The position numbers were made by a program, and so were the translations under genes. The notes below the pieces were generated by a model, which saw nothing but the letters and a program-made list of their open reading frames with translations, had not been told where the DNA came from and searched no databases. This document shows, one piece after another, positions 1-8,862 of a stretch of DNA of 64,000 bases. Source of the stretch: Eublepharis macularius (lineage: Eukaryota; Chordata; Lepidosauria; Squamata; Eublepharidae); the NCBI RefSeq assembly GCF_028583425.1, contig NC_072791.1, positions 193,850,311-193,914,310 on the forward strand. The letters run 5' to 3'. Each line of letters starts with the position of its first letter. Position 1 is the first letter of the stretch.

Positions 1-728
1 GGTACATCATCCCAATCATCATCAAAGAATGGAACAGAAACACAAGTAAGTTTTACAGAGAAAAGAATTTGCGCTAAAAAAGACAGACCCATTTCTGTTG
101 CTTCATAACCACTCAAGGCTGGTCAAAGACTGTAAATAACTTATATAACAAAGTTAACTGATCTTGGTTCTGTTGACACCGGCGATTTTATTACCACAAT
201 AACCCCACTAGAACCCACAAGCAAACTTAATTTTGTATTCATCATTATCTCTCTAAACCCACCATGCCATTTGTCTTGGGCCTTATGGAAAAGAGGGAAG
301 GGAGCTATGTTTCCCCCTCAGGCAACAGGCAATGCCACAAATAAACCAACCATTCTTGGAAAGTTTTAAAAGTGTTTGGGTGTATTTCTTCAGCAATGCA
401 ACATGGACTGTCCTGCTGAGCTCTCTCACCGAGTATCTACAGACTATTTCTGCATAGCAATAGATTAGGATTTCATCTTACTTACTATAATGTCATTGAA
501 GTGAAATGTCAGATGAAACATCAGGCTGGCCAGGTCCCCTGCTATGGCAGTGGGTTCCCCAGCCCCAGCCCCTCTCTGCTGCTTCTTGCCTGGCTGGTGG
601 TGGGAAACCAGGAGAGGTAGGTTAGGAAGCAAGCTGGGGACATGGGTGCACGGCCCTAAGCAATGATATAATTTCCGGCATGACCCAGAAGTAATGGGTT
701 GCACTAGGGCCAATTCAGTAAAAATCAG
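1..728. other. Noncoding sequence without a recognised gene
   Basis: No gene is supported here. The first 520 bases are ordinary AT-rich DNA. From about 520 to 720 there is a GC-richer patch with CCCCAGCCCC and a TTCC/GGAA-rich stretch that may be an old repeat fragment. The minus-strand frame over 465-764 runs through this patch and through a hairpin, shows no domain, and is taken as chance. Confidence 0.6.
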
Positions 729-762
729 CCCCAAACATAGCAAAAATGCTATGTTTGGGGCC
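729..762. repeat. Perfect 15-bp hairpin
   Basis: The arms at 729-743 and 748-762 are exact reverse complements (GCCCCAAACATAGCA) around a four-base AAAA loop. The flanks also share a direct motif, GGGCCAATT, on both sides. It could be the centre of a decayed foldback element; no target duplication was found. Confidence 0.7.
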
Positions 763-886
763 AATTTTTATTAAATCAGCCTCGAGTGACCTGTAGCTTC
801 CAGGGCTCGCCAGAAATGAAAAAATTGCAGCGAGAAGCAGACTTGGAAGTTTCCCATCGTCACAATGAACCACTGTGACTTAAGAT

Positions 887-1532
887 AAGGTTGTCAACAT
901 CCAGGTGGGCTGAAGATCTTCTGGAATTGTAACTGATCTCCAGACTACACAGATCAGTTCCCATAAAGAAAAGGAGTGCCTTGGAGGCTGGATTGCATGG
1001 CATTATATCCAAGGGTCATTTCGTAGAAAAAGAGGTGGAGGAACTCATTAGCATAACTCATTAGCATATGCCACACCTCTTGCCATCACCGGAAGTGTGT
1101 CATTAGTATAACTGATTTGTATATGCCACACCCCCTGACATCACCTATTCTGGCTGTTTTGGACCCAGTCCTGGCCATTCAGGGCCGAAATTGGGCACAA
1201 AATGGCAAAAGGGGGCTGAAAATGGCTGAAAAGGGGCCCAAAATGGTCAGGATTGGGCCACTGATGAGTGGGACAGTGATCCACCACCCGTCAGAGGCCC
1301 GATCCAGGCTGTTTCAGCCCCAATCCAGGCCGAAACGGGCCCAAAATGGCCAAGAGTCAGGTGAGTGGGGCCACCTGATATGTGACCTGTTTGGGGAACT
1401 GCCGGAACTGCGTTCCTGTGCGTTCCCCCTCAAAATGAGCCCTGATTATATCCAGCTGAGGTCCCGCCTCTCCCAAGGCCAGGCTGCACACCCAAATCCC
1501 CAAGAATTTCCCAACCTGATCTGGCAACTCTA
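887..1532 (+). mobile_element. Short AGGGTTGCCA-family element, split by a later insertion
   Basis: The left part (887-1009) and right part (1453-1532) together form one copy of a roughly 200-bp nonautonomous repeat seen at least six more times in this window. Diagnostic blocks are AACTGATCTCCAGACTAC, ATGGCATTATA, CCAAGAATTTCCCAACC and the terminal CTGGCAACTCTAG. Full copies begin near AGGGTTGCCA and end near TGGCAACCCT, so the ends are inverted repeats. A 435-bp element interrupts this copy at its CATTATATC block, so this copy is the older of the two. Classification as a MITE is inferred from the terminal inverted repeats and the lack of coding capacity. Confidence 0.75.
1010..1444 (+). mobile_element. 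hAT-like nonautonomous DNA transposon, nested
   Basis: The element begins CAAGGGTCATTT and ends AAAATGAGCCCTG, giving 12-bp terminal inverted repeats matching at 10 positions. It is flanked by exact 8-bp direct repeats ATTATATC at 1002-1009 and 1445-1452, the target-site length typical of the hAT superfamily. The interior repeats GGCCAAAATGG-type words and has no transposase; the 138-codon frame at 1117-1533 is an artefact of this simple interior and runs out into the flanking repeat. It sits inside the older element at 887-1532. Confidence 0.8.
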
Positions 1533-1533
1533 G

Positions 1534-1891
1534 CTCAGGGCGAGATGAGGAGATTTCTGCTCACCTGGGCCCAAACCTCAGCAATAGGCAATTGTGATAT
1601 AGTACTACACTGCTGACATTCAGAACAAGGTGAGACGGAAACTATCCTGGTCCTCAATAATCTTACACTATTGCTCCACGGGCAGAGGAAGCTCCCCATG
1701 ATTTTTCACCGGCCCTCAACCTGTTTGCTCTTATTCCTTCTTCATGCCTGTTTGTGAGTCAGCAAAATATGGCCACCTAAAGACAAAATAAGAGATTTCT
1801 ATATACTGGCAGGGCTCTCTTGAGTATGAGAGAAAATTACAACTTTGCAAACTGAAAAAAGAGGGCTCCTCCCTGCCCAAACAACATCCTG
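1534..1891. other. Noncoding spacer
   Basis: No gene or recognisable repeat is seen. The stretch is mixed-composition DNA between two DNA transposons. Confidence 0.5.
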
Positions 1892-1899
1892 ATGATAAT

Positions 1900-2157
1900 C
1901 AGGGCTTTTTTTCAGGGGGAATGCAGGGGAACAGAGTTCCGGAACCTCTTGAAAATGGTCACATGGCTGGTGGCCCTGCCCCCTGATCTCCAGACAGAGG
2001 GGAGTTGAGATTGCCCTCTTCGCCAGTGGCCAGTGGAGGGCAATCTCAACTCCCCTCTGTCTGGAGATCAGGGGGCGGGGCCACCAGCCATGTGACCATT
2101 TTCTCCGAGGGCAACCCACTGAGTTCCACCACCTCTTTTCCCAGAAAAAAAGCCCTG
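1900..2157. mobile_element. Palindromic hAT-like MITE with 68-bp arms
   Basis: A 258-bp element with terminal inverted repeats CAGGGCTTTTTTTC and its reverse complement, flanked by exact 8-bp duplications ATGATAAT at 1892-1899 and 2158-2165. Internally, 1951-2018 and 2036-2103 are 68-bp inverted arms with a single mismatch around a 17-bp loop. The ends outside the arms are only partly complementary. There is no coding capacity; minus-strand frames here simply read the palindrome. The 8-bp duplication and CAGGG terminus point to hAT. A shorter relative lies at 42637-42772. Confidence 0.88.
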
Positions 2158-2165
2158 ATGATAAT

Positions 2166-2394
2166 TGATTGCTAAAGTCAGTGTCAATTAAAGGAAACCC
2201 TAATCAGTGGTTAGGGCCAGAAGTATGAAACCAATAAAAGGAAGTGGGAAGGAGAGAAGGGTACCAATTCCAGCTACTGGAAATGGTGCTGGGGACAGCC
2301 TAACTTATCTGCTTCTCCTGAGTTGGCTTGTCATACTCCCTTACATTTGTGTTCAGTGACTTTGATTTAAAAAAAAAAACTGACATGCAAATTA
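2166..2394. other. Noncoding spacer
   Basis: No feature recognised. A poly-A run lies near 2370. Confidence 0.4.
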
Positions 2395-2800
2395 CAATAC
2401 AATGATGTGGGCTAGAAAACTTTCCAGAAAACTTTCCAATTCTATATTTTCCTATGCAAATTTTTCTACCCCACCTATACAAATATACTTTTTGTTTATC
2501 TATAGCTGTCAGGACTGTGGTGCGGCAAATCTGTCATCTTACATGAGCTAAATGTGAGTTATGGAGCATGAACAACCCGATCCCCAGTGCTTGTACAGGG
2601 TTCATTTACCTTCTTTTCCTAACATTATTTAAATTTTGCTAACAATTTTTTTTTTTTAAAAAAATTGCTAACATTTAAATTACTCTTTAAAATCTGAACT
2701 GGATTTTTTTCTAAGTTGTTTATTTAAATTTGAATAAGAAAATTTTCCAAATTCAAATTTTCCCAGAAAACCCGTATTACTGCTAGTAGTATGACATGCC
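2395..2800 (+). repeat. AT-rich unclassified dispersed repeat, copy 1
   Basis: This stretch shares ordered blocks with 53565-53855: a GAAAACTTTCCA/TTTTCCA-rich left part, GCTGTCAGGACTGTGGTGC versus GGGCTGTTGTGCTGC, GCTAAATGTG, GCATG(A/G)ACAA, CCCAGTGC(T)TGTACA, ATTTTGCTAACAA, and TTCAAATTTTC followed by (A)AAACCC. The order is the same in both, so they are copies of one old family. A near-perfect local palindrome of T and A runs lies at about 2638-2676. The class is unknown. Confidence 0.6.
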
Positions 2801-2812
2801 TCAGAGCACGGC

Positions 2813-2825
2813 GGGGGGGGGGGGG
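2813..2825. repeat. G13 homopolymer
   Basis: Thirteen consecutive G residues, one of about a dozen G or C runs of eight or more in this window. Confidence 0.95.
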
Positions 2826-4289
2826 ACCCTGATCATTTTCTTAAGATTTCATTCTTAATAGTATTATCCCAATAGACAGAATGGCAAAACTGACCAGATC
2901 ACAACATTTTTATGCCCTGTTCCACAATTACTCTCCTTTCATATTCCATCAGTCCATACTGAGTATTTTTACACATTATATTTCAACAAGCAAATGCTTA
3001 AAACATAGTGATATATTTTTAAGGGCATAAAAATGCAGCACTACACAATGGGCACGACCCGGCTTAAGTTAAGCTCTGTGAAAGTATATTGATGAAAATG
3101 GGAGAAATATACACATGCAGCCTTTTTTTGCTGACACACAACCTCACTCCGCAAGAGACCGGTTGCTTGCAGAGTTGCTGAAAAGACGGGAGTCAAATTT
3201 AGAGAAAATTGACTTCCTGCCTGAAAGCAGTAAAGATGAGATTATTCAAAGAGTCGCCGTGTTTGCACTGCCTCTGGCCAAAACTCTACAAACGTTTATG
3301 GATTCCCCATGTCTTTATATTATATTAGACAATTTTTAGTATATGCGCCAGTCCAGGTACTTTACAAACATGTTACTGGCTATTCCTTTTTCTGATTATA
3401 TGTGTTGCATTTAGTCCTTGAGGTTGGTTCTGTGATGTAGATTTATGTGAACACCAAAGCTGATCTGTACTTAAAATAACAACAACAACCAGACGTTTAA
3501 ATTTTACAGGGTTCATGACCAGGACAAAAAAAATGAGCATGTTATACCTTTTTCATTTAAATCAATCGGATCCCCAAATCCTTAGTTTTAGCTGGATCAT
3601 TCCCAATATCTGCATAAAATACACATTAATGAGACAGAATCAGAAAACCAAACTGGATAAGGGACAGCACTGTGAAATATAACTTAGAATGTTTTTGACT
3701 GGAGGAAGTCAGCAGGAAAGAAAGATCATTGCTGTGTACTAAATTGGGGTAAAACATTTCCAAACGTGGTCTAGTTAAAAGGAGGCGAGGCGTGCTGACC
3801 TACTTCACCACTTGCATTCTGAGGACTTTACGTTAACTTTAAAGCTTAATAACACTTCATTCACATTCATATCAAATCCAAATCCAGCTTTCTGCAGGAA
3901 GCCTCCCTTTCCCCTCACATCGCAAGAAACCTGCAAGGAGGTTATTAATATAACACAATGTGAAAAAGCAGTTCAATGAAGCAGTGTCACGACACTTAGA
4001 ATATGGTGGAAACATCTTCCAAGAAACCTGCTATCAAAATGGTCTTTGATGTTTACTGTACACTTGTAGCTCCATTGCAACACTTAGCAAGCTTTTGTCA
4101 AGATGTACAACTGTAAAGAAGGGAGAGAAGGCAGCCTGCCTTTGCCTTGAAATAAAGCGGGGTTGGGGATGGGGGAATCAGCTCTCTATTATTTTATCAG
4201 AAACTAAATGGCAGACAGTTGTTGGCAGGGCACAAACAAAGAGAAACCTACAAGTGTTACTATAATTTAGACTGAAGGTTAGTATTTTC
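2826..4289. other. Noncoding, apart from one unexplained frame
   Basis: Mostly AT-rich unique-looking DNA with no recognised repeat. It contains the 74-codon frame at 3115-3339, listed separately. Confidence 0.5.
3115..3339 (+). other. Unrecognised coding-like frame, 74 codons
   Basis: The frame starts at an ATG and reads MQPFFADTQPHSARDRLLAE onward, then a charged, helix-like stretch rich in K, R, E and L (KRRESNLEKIDFLPESSKDE) before ending YIILDNF. Amino acid composition looks more protein-like than neighbouring chance frames. An AG at the end of ACACATGCAG just upstream could be a splice acceptor, but the preceding tract is not pyrimidine-rich, and no donor was identified. It may be an exon fragment, a decayed transposon gene, or chance. 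No family was recognised. Confidence 0.2.
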
Positions 4290-4485
4290 ATTTCATTCAT
4301 TCAACTCATTTTCATTCATTCATTCATTCATTGCATTTATATCCTGCACTTTATCCAAGGAGCTCAAACTGACATAAGTGAATGGGATAATGCCATTGTT
4401 ATTCCCCTGTGTGGGGGATTATAAGTAGAGAATAACTAGCCAAGATCACTTGATGAGCTTCATGGCCTAGACACAGGGAGACCAG
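4290..4485 (-). mobile_element. MIR-like tRNA-derived SINE, partial
   Basis: Reads on the minus strand, ending (plus-strand left) in a CATT microsatellite tail at about 4291-4332. The block CCAAGATCACTTGATGAGC corresponds to the conserved 'CCAAGGTCAC' part of the MIR-like SINEs at 8590 and 11758. The tRNA-like head is missing; the sequence changes to another repeat near 4485. The call rests on the order of tail and core, not on an alignment. Confidence 0.5.
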
Positions 4486-4488
4486 GTC

Positions 4489-5016
4489 CTCTGGAGGGGG
4501 TGGGAGGATCCTTTGCTTCTACCCTGTGATCCCTGCCACCAGTCACCTGGCCAGTGGGGGGGAGGAAGGAAGGGAAATAGGCCTCCCGGGCATGCTCCCT
4601 GGGCAACATGATGGTATCACTCATCATGCAGGGGCTTGGAGTGCTCCCATGCACTGCAGTAGGCCAATTTGGGGTCTGATTTGGCCTGTTTGGGCAGCAA
4701 ATTGGTTTGCAGCAGTAAAGTGCAGGGGCGTTCTCACCCCCTGCACAATGGTGTCACTTCCCAGAAGTGATGTCATCGTGCTGCCCCCAGAATACAAATG
4801 TTGACACCTGGTAGTGGCTGGAGATCTCCCAGAATTACAATTGGTCTCCAGGCCACAAAGAACAGTTCACCTGGAGAAAATGGCTACTTTGGGGGGTGGA
4901 CTCTATGGAATTATGCCATGCCAAGGTCCTTTCCCTCCCCCAAACCCACTTTCTCCAGGTTTCACCCCCCCCCCCCCAGATCTCCAGGAATTTCCCAACT
5001 TGGAGCTGGCAACCCT
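4489..5016 (+). mobile_element. Long variant of the AGGGTTGCCA family
   Basis: The right part (4799-5016) is a clear copy of the 200-bp family, with GGAGATCTCCCAGAATTACA, GAGAAAATGGCTACTTTGG, ATCTCCAGGAATTTCCCAAC and terminal GGAGCTGGCAACCCTAG. The left part carries words such as GTGTCACTTCCCAGAAGTGA that recur in the palindromic stretch at 48574-48710, suggesting a longer family member with internal GAAGTGATGTCA motifs. A C13 run lies at 4965-4977. The left boundary is uncertain. Several overlapping short frames here are not genes. Confidence 0.6.
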
Positions 5017-5095
5017 AGTTGACACACAAAAGATGACTGTTGGTTTCCCCCTCCCACCGGGAGGGTAAGAGGATCTGGCAACCCTACCTAGACAG
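5017..5095 (+). repeat. Second TGGCAACCCT terminus
   Basis: Immediately after the element above, a second copy of the terminal word (GGATCTGGCAACCCTACC) occurs at about 5072-5089. Two tandem termini suggest a composite or an element inserted beside another. Confidence 0.45.
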
Positions 5096-6254
5096 CACTT
5101 GAACGCAGACTTCTCCAAATACTATACCACACAAGCTCTCAAATTCATCTACCAGAAAAAAAGAAGGGGGGAAATGAGCAAATAGTTTTCTTGGCAGATC
5201 CAAATCCTGTGGTTTGTGGAGAACTGACAATAAGGTGGAAACAAAGAAAAAAAAAGTGTTGCTTGGCAAACCGTTTTAGAGAAATGAGAAACCAAGTACC
5301 TGAGTACTTGAATCTCGTCGATTTGGCTACCTAGTGTGTAAAAAGTAAGGAGCAGCCAGAAGATTTACAAATTGAAGATGAAGATTTTACTTTGCCACTG
5401 TTCATAAAACAGAAACAGAGCGCTTCAGTGGAAAATGTGGGTAGACCTCTGGGGAGTTAACAGGCCACATTCATTTATATGACATTCTGTCCTTTTTCTC
5501 TTGTAGAGACTCACAGGAAGGGTCTGTTACTATGAGCTTTTAGTTAAGTCCCAAATCAAGGAAAACATTTCAACCTATTTATTTATCACCATTCTAAATT
5601 GGATCTTTTTCTTCTTCCATACACGTTTCTTTTGGAAGTGACAAAAGAACTGTCCTCCTCCCATTTTAATTTTTTAAACATTCTTTGTGAATGTTTATTG
5701 CCCAGCACATATAACTATGGATAAACAGCAAAAATTTAAAATCCAAGGACTATTTGGTGAGCAATATTTTTAGTGGTTATTACTATCCATTCTAAAGACC
5801 CAAGAACCAAACAAATATTTCACTAATACATAGCACAAAGTTTTGTACAAGTCATTTCTACTTCTCAGCATTCTGAATATAGCACTACACTGAATTTTCA
5901 TAAGCCTCAAGTTTCAAGGGAAAAACTGAATTTTCAAGGGGTAAAAAAAGCCAACCTTACTATGGGATTTTCATGTTTGCTTGGTGCTATTCATAATGGC
6001 AACCGGCTATCTGCTTCTGTGCCACTTTTTCTGCTTCCTTCCAGCCAACCAATCAGGGATCACAAAATGAATATTACCGTGCTCTATGACATCATGAGGA
6101 ATATGGCAATATCACAGCACCACAGTGCTATATTTTTATTACAGAGTAAAGCCACTGAAAGCAAATAAAGGTTTCCTAGTTTGTCTCACTCTGAAAGGAA
6201 GGGGGCAGGAAGAAAGAGAATGTGTTCCCATTGCACAGGCAAGACGGTAACATT
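5096..6254. other. Noncoding sequence
   Basis: No gene or repeat recognised. It is AT-rich with several short purine or pyrimidine runs. The 68-codon frame at 5962-6168 has no domain and is taken as chance. Confidence 0.5.
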
Positions 6255-6385
6255 TGCAGAGAGATAGTCATGTTAATCTGTTATAGCAAAATAAAACAGA
6301 AATCCAGGGGAACATTAAAGAGCAAAAACAGTTGTTTCAACATGAGCTTTTGTGACTCACAGTTTGTGTGTTCAGATGTACGAAG
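6255..6385 (+). repeat. Dispersed repeat 'GAGCTTTTGTGACTCAC' family, plus copy
   Basis: Contains the ordered blocks TAATCTGTTATAGCAAAATA, AAAACAGAAATCCAGGGG, ACATGAGCTTTTGTGACTCA and TCAGATGTACGAAG. The same blocks occur on the opposite strand at 7497-7612, and a related series occurs in the palindrome at 18376-18830. This family is widespread in amniote genomes as far as I recall; its exact class was not determined. Confidence 0.55.
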
Positions 6386-6453
6386 AGAGAAATTCTGGAA
6401 CATACACAAATGGGGGGGGGCCTGCAAAGACTTGATGGGGTATCTCATTTTCC

Positions 6454-6845
6454 CCTCTCCCACTATATCCTCTTACCCTTCCCTGGAAGCCCCCATAGCC
6501 TCTTCCCTTTTTCTGCTTCCTTCTCCCCTTCCCACCCATCAGCCAACCTACTGTTATCTTTCCCCCTCCCATTTTCAGCTTTTCTTCCTCCTTGTGCCCT
6601 GGCAATCTCTATTCAGCAAAACTATGACCCAGTGGCATGGTGCCAGCTGCCAGGCCAGTCTAGTTACATAGTAGCGAATCAGCAAGGCCTTGCACCTCAC
6701 TTTCCCCTGTATCTCCTTCCTCACACTATCTTCTCTTTCCTTCATTCCGGCAACCCCCATATTCTTACCTTTTCCTGCCTCTTTTTCTCTTTCCCGCTCA
6801 CCCGCCAAGCTACCTTTATTTCCCCTTCCTCATCTTCAGCACTAT
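6454..6845. repeat. Duplicated pyrimidine-rich unit
   Basis: Two loosely similar C/T-rich units lie at about 6454-6600 and 6700-6845. Each runs CTTCC.TTCCC, then CCCCCATA, then CTTTTTCTGCTTCCTTCTCC-like, a CCCACCC/TCACCCGCCAA block, and ends CATTTTCAGC or CATCTTCAGC. Long frames over this region (up to 179 codons) follow from its lack of purines and are not genes. Confidence 0.5.
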
Positions 6846-7045
6846 TTATTATTTATTCAATCATTTATATTTCACTGTTCTCTACAATAAGGGCCAAAAG
6901 CAGCTGACATTATTCTCCTCTTCATTTTATCTTCACAGCAACCTTGTGAAGTAAGTTTGCTCAGTGAGTTTCCATGGCAGAATAGGAATTTGAACTTGGG
7001 TCTCCTAGTCCGAAATTCTAATCAAAACACTGTACTGGCTTTGTT
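6838..7045 (-). mobile_element. MIR-like tRNA-derived SINE
   Basis: Read on the minus strand it begins with a tRNA-like head (AGCCAGTACAGTG, then a degenerate B box AGTTCAAATTCC), continues through a core with TTCACAAGGTTGCTGTGAAG, and ends in an AT-rich tail of ATTGAATAAATAATAAAT. The layout matches the copies at 8590 and 11758. It is degenerate and has no clear target duplication. Confidence 0.65.
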
Positions 7046-7496
7046 GGGGAGGCTTTTGTTGGACAGGGGCTAGAAGGTGTGTCTGGGTGAGTCATGTAAG
7101 TTGGGTAGAAGCAAGTCACCTGGTGGTTGCTGCTAGGCCTGGCCCCTATGAGTCTTCCCTCAAATGGCCAAAACAGCCTTGGAAAGGGCCCCAGGCCCTC
7201 CCTTTTCCTGACAGAAACCAAAGCTATCCATACTGGTGTGGTTGCCTAGCAACAGGAACTGAGGGCATCCTTTTCTTAAAGCTGCAGGCACTCCTTTTTA
7301 TCATTTTGGACGGTTTAAAAAAACATCATATTTCATATTTTTCTGCAAATCTAGAGTGTTTTTCAGATTTGTAGAAAGTTCTGTCTTGTCCGTTCATGGC
7401 TCCAGCCTCCTGATTTAAGTATCCTCAGATTTGGCCGGATTGAAAATTAGACATATTGAGGAAGAGGAGGAGAACAATTCCCAGAGTGATTTCATG
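7046..7496. other. Noncoding, possibly old repeat
   Basis: No gene. GC-richer words such as GGCCAAAACAGCC and GCCTAGCAACAGGAACT suggest an old dispersed repeat, but no second copy in this window confirms that. Confidence 0.35.
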
Positions 7497-7612
7497 TTTA
7501 TATTATCTAAAGAAGTGAGATCTGACTCATAAAAGCTCATACTGAAATAAACATTAATCTTCCAAGTGCCACTGAACTTCTGTTTTATTTTGATAGTTTT
7601 ACTCCCTGCCAC
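7497..7612 (-). repeat. Dispersed repeat 'GAGCTTTTATGAGTCAG' family, minus copy
   Basis: On the minus strand this reads AAAATAAAACAGAAGTTCAG, TTCAGTATGAGCTTTTATGA, GTCAGATCTCACTTC, matching the blocks of the plus copy at 6255-6385. Together the two copies form a widely spaced inverted pair about 1.1 kb apart. The 65-codon minus frame here reads only the repeat. Confidence 0.55.
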
Positions 7613-8589
7613 ATCTGCACAGCACCAATTTCACCCTAACCGAGCTCTAGTCATGCACAATTCTAAACTACTAGCTGGGGTGGATGTGGATGCACAATCC
7701 ACATTCTGCCCTAGTTAGTCAACTAAAGCTCATTGATCAGGGAAGGGAGTGACAGTTGAAGCTGCAAAGATGGCACAGTCCTCCTTATGCCTGACACCCC
7801 CGCCACTTTGCAAACGATTTTGAGCCCTTTTGTAAATAGACATAAAAAATAAAACAGTCACTCCAAAGGGATACTTGTTAAAAACTGAACGAAATCCTCT
7901 CCCTTTTCTCTCAATAGAAATAACAAAGCCATTGAAAAACACAAAAAAACAGTATTATAATTATTCCTGTCCTAAAATAAACACACCTCAAAATATCCCA
8001 TTATCTATGCAACGGATTATTATACATGAGATTATATAATCTAGTAATGATTTATTGATGTAATGTCCTTCAGGCTCAGCCACAAACTCCATGTACTCCG
8101 CCAGCCCCCAGACCAGTCCGTTTTGCATCTCGCTCTTTAAATTAATTGAAAGGAAGACCTTATTAAATGAAAAACCACAGAATCAGATGTTTTGAACAGG
8201 GTAGAAAGTGAAACCACGTCATTTCGGCAAGTCAGCCGAGGAGGCCAAAAAGCACGATTTGTGCTAGCAAAGGCCAACTGTCAAAAAATTGGCTAAGTGT
8301 CCTTCTGTTTTAGACAATAGCTTATAAAGAAATTAAGGAGTCAGTTAAACTAATTCACTTTAGAGGAGCTCGCCATCATAAGGATGACAGAATTCCAGTA
8401 GCTCAATAGCCAGGCACAGAGACTGCCAATGGTCCTTCAAGCAATTAATTTTCTCACAGCTGCATTAAACACAGGATCTTACCTATACTTCCCTCTGAAA
8501 CCCAGGTGTGCTTTGTCATAAATATATGAGGAGAAAAGGGCTTCCAAATACTGTGTTAATCTTGAGCTTTGGCATAACAACATCTAATA
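7613..8589. promoter_or_regulatory. Candidate conserved noncoding region
   Basis: No repeat or coding frame is recognised over about 1 kb. From about 7990 to 8570 the sequence has even, non-repetitive composition with AT-rich homeodomain-type words (AAATTAATTGAAAG, CAATTAATTTTC, AATGATTTATTGATG) and no homopolymer runs. That texture is common in conserved vertebrate enhancers, but conservation cannot be measured from one sequence. Confidence 0.25.
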
Positions 8590-8862
8590 ATTTAATATTG
8601 ATAATAATAATAATATTTGATTTATATACCGCCCTTCAGGGCAACTTAACACCCACTTAGAGCAGTTTACAAATTACGTCGTCATTATCTCCACAATAAA
8701 CACCCTGTGAAGTGGGTGGGGCTGAGAGAGCTCCGAGAAGCTGTGAATGACCCAAGGTCACCCAAGCTGGCTTCAAGTGGAGGAGTGGGGAATCAAACCT
8801 GGTTCTCAGCTCGAGTCCCAGCGCTCTTAACCACTACATCAAACTGGCTCGAGCTTGAACAA
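8590..8862 (-). mobile_element. MIR-like tRNA-derived SINE, nearly complete
   Basis: The best copy of this family. On the minus strand the head carries an A-box-like TAGTGGTTAAGAGCG and a B box GGTTTGATTCC, followed by the core word GTGACCTTGGGTCATTC, TTCACAGGGTGTTTATTGTGG, and the terminal GGGCGGTATATAAATCAAAT before an (ATT)n tail at plus 8600-8622. A tRNA-type head, a CORE/MIR-like middle and an L2-like tail indicate a SINE transcribed by RNA polymerase III and moved by an L2-type LINE. Those functional points are inferred from the family layout. Confidence 0.8.

Noticed and set aside
465..764. 99-codon minus-strand frame with an apparent hydrophobic N-terminus
   Set aside because: It lies over a low-complexity patch and a perfect hairpin, has no domain, and no promoter or splice context.
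1117..1533. 138-codon plus-strand frame
   Set aside because: It spans the end of a MITE and its flanking repeat; the apparent protein is GGCCAAAATGG-type repeat translated.
6368..6907. 179-codon plus-strand frame
   Set aside because: It is open because the DNA is almost free of purines; composition is Ser/Pro/Phe/Leu only, and it ends inside a SINE.
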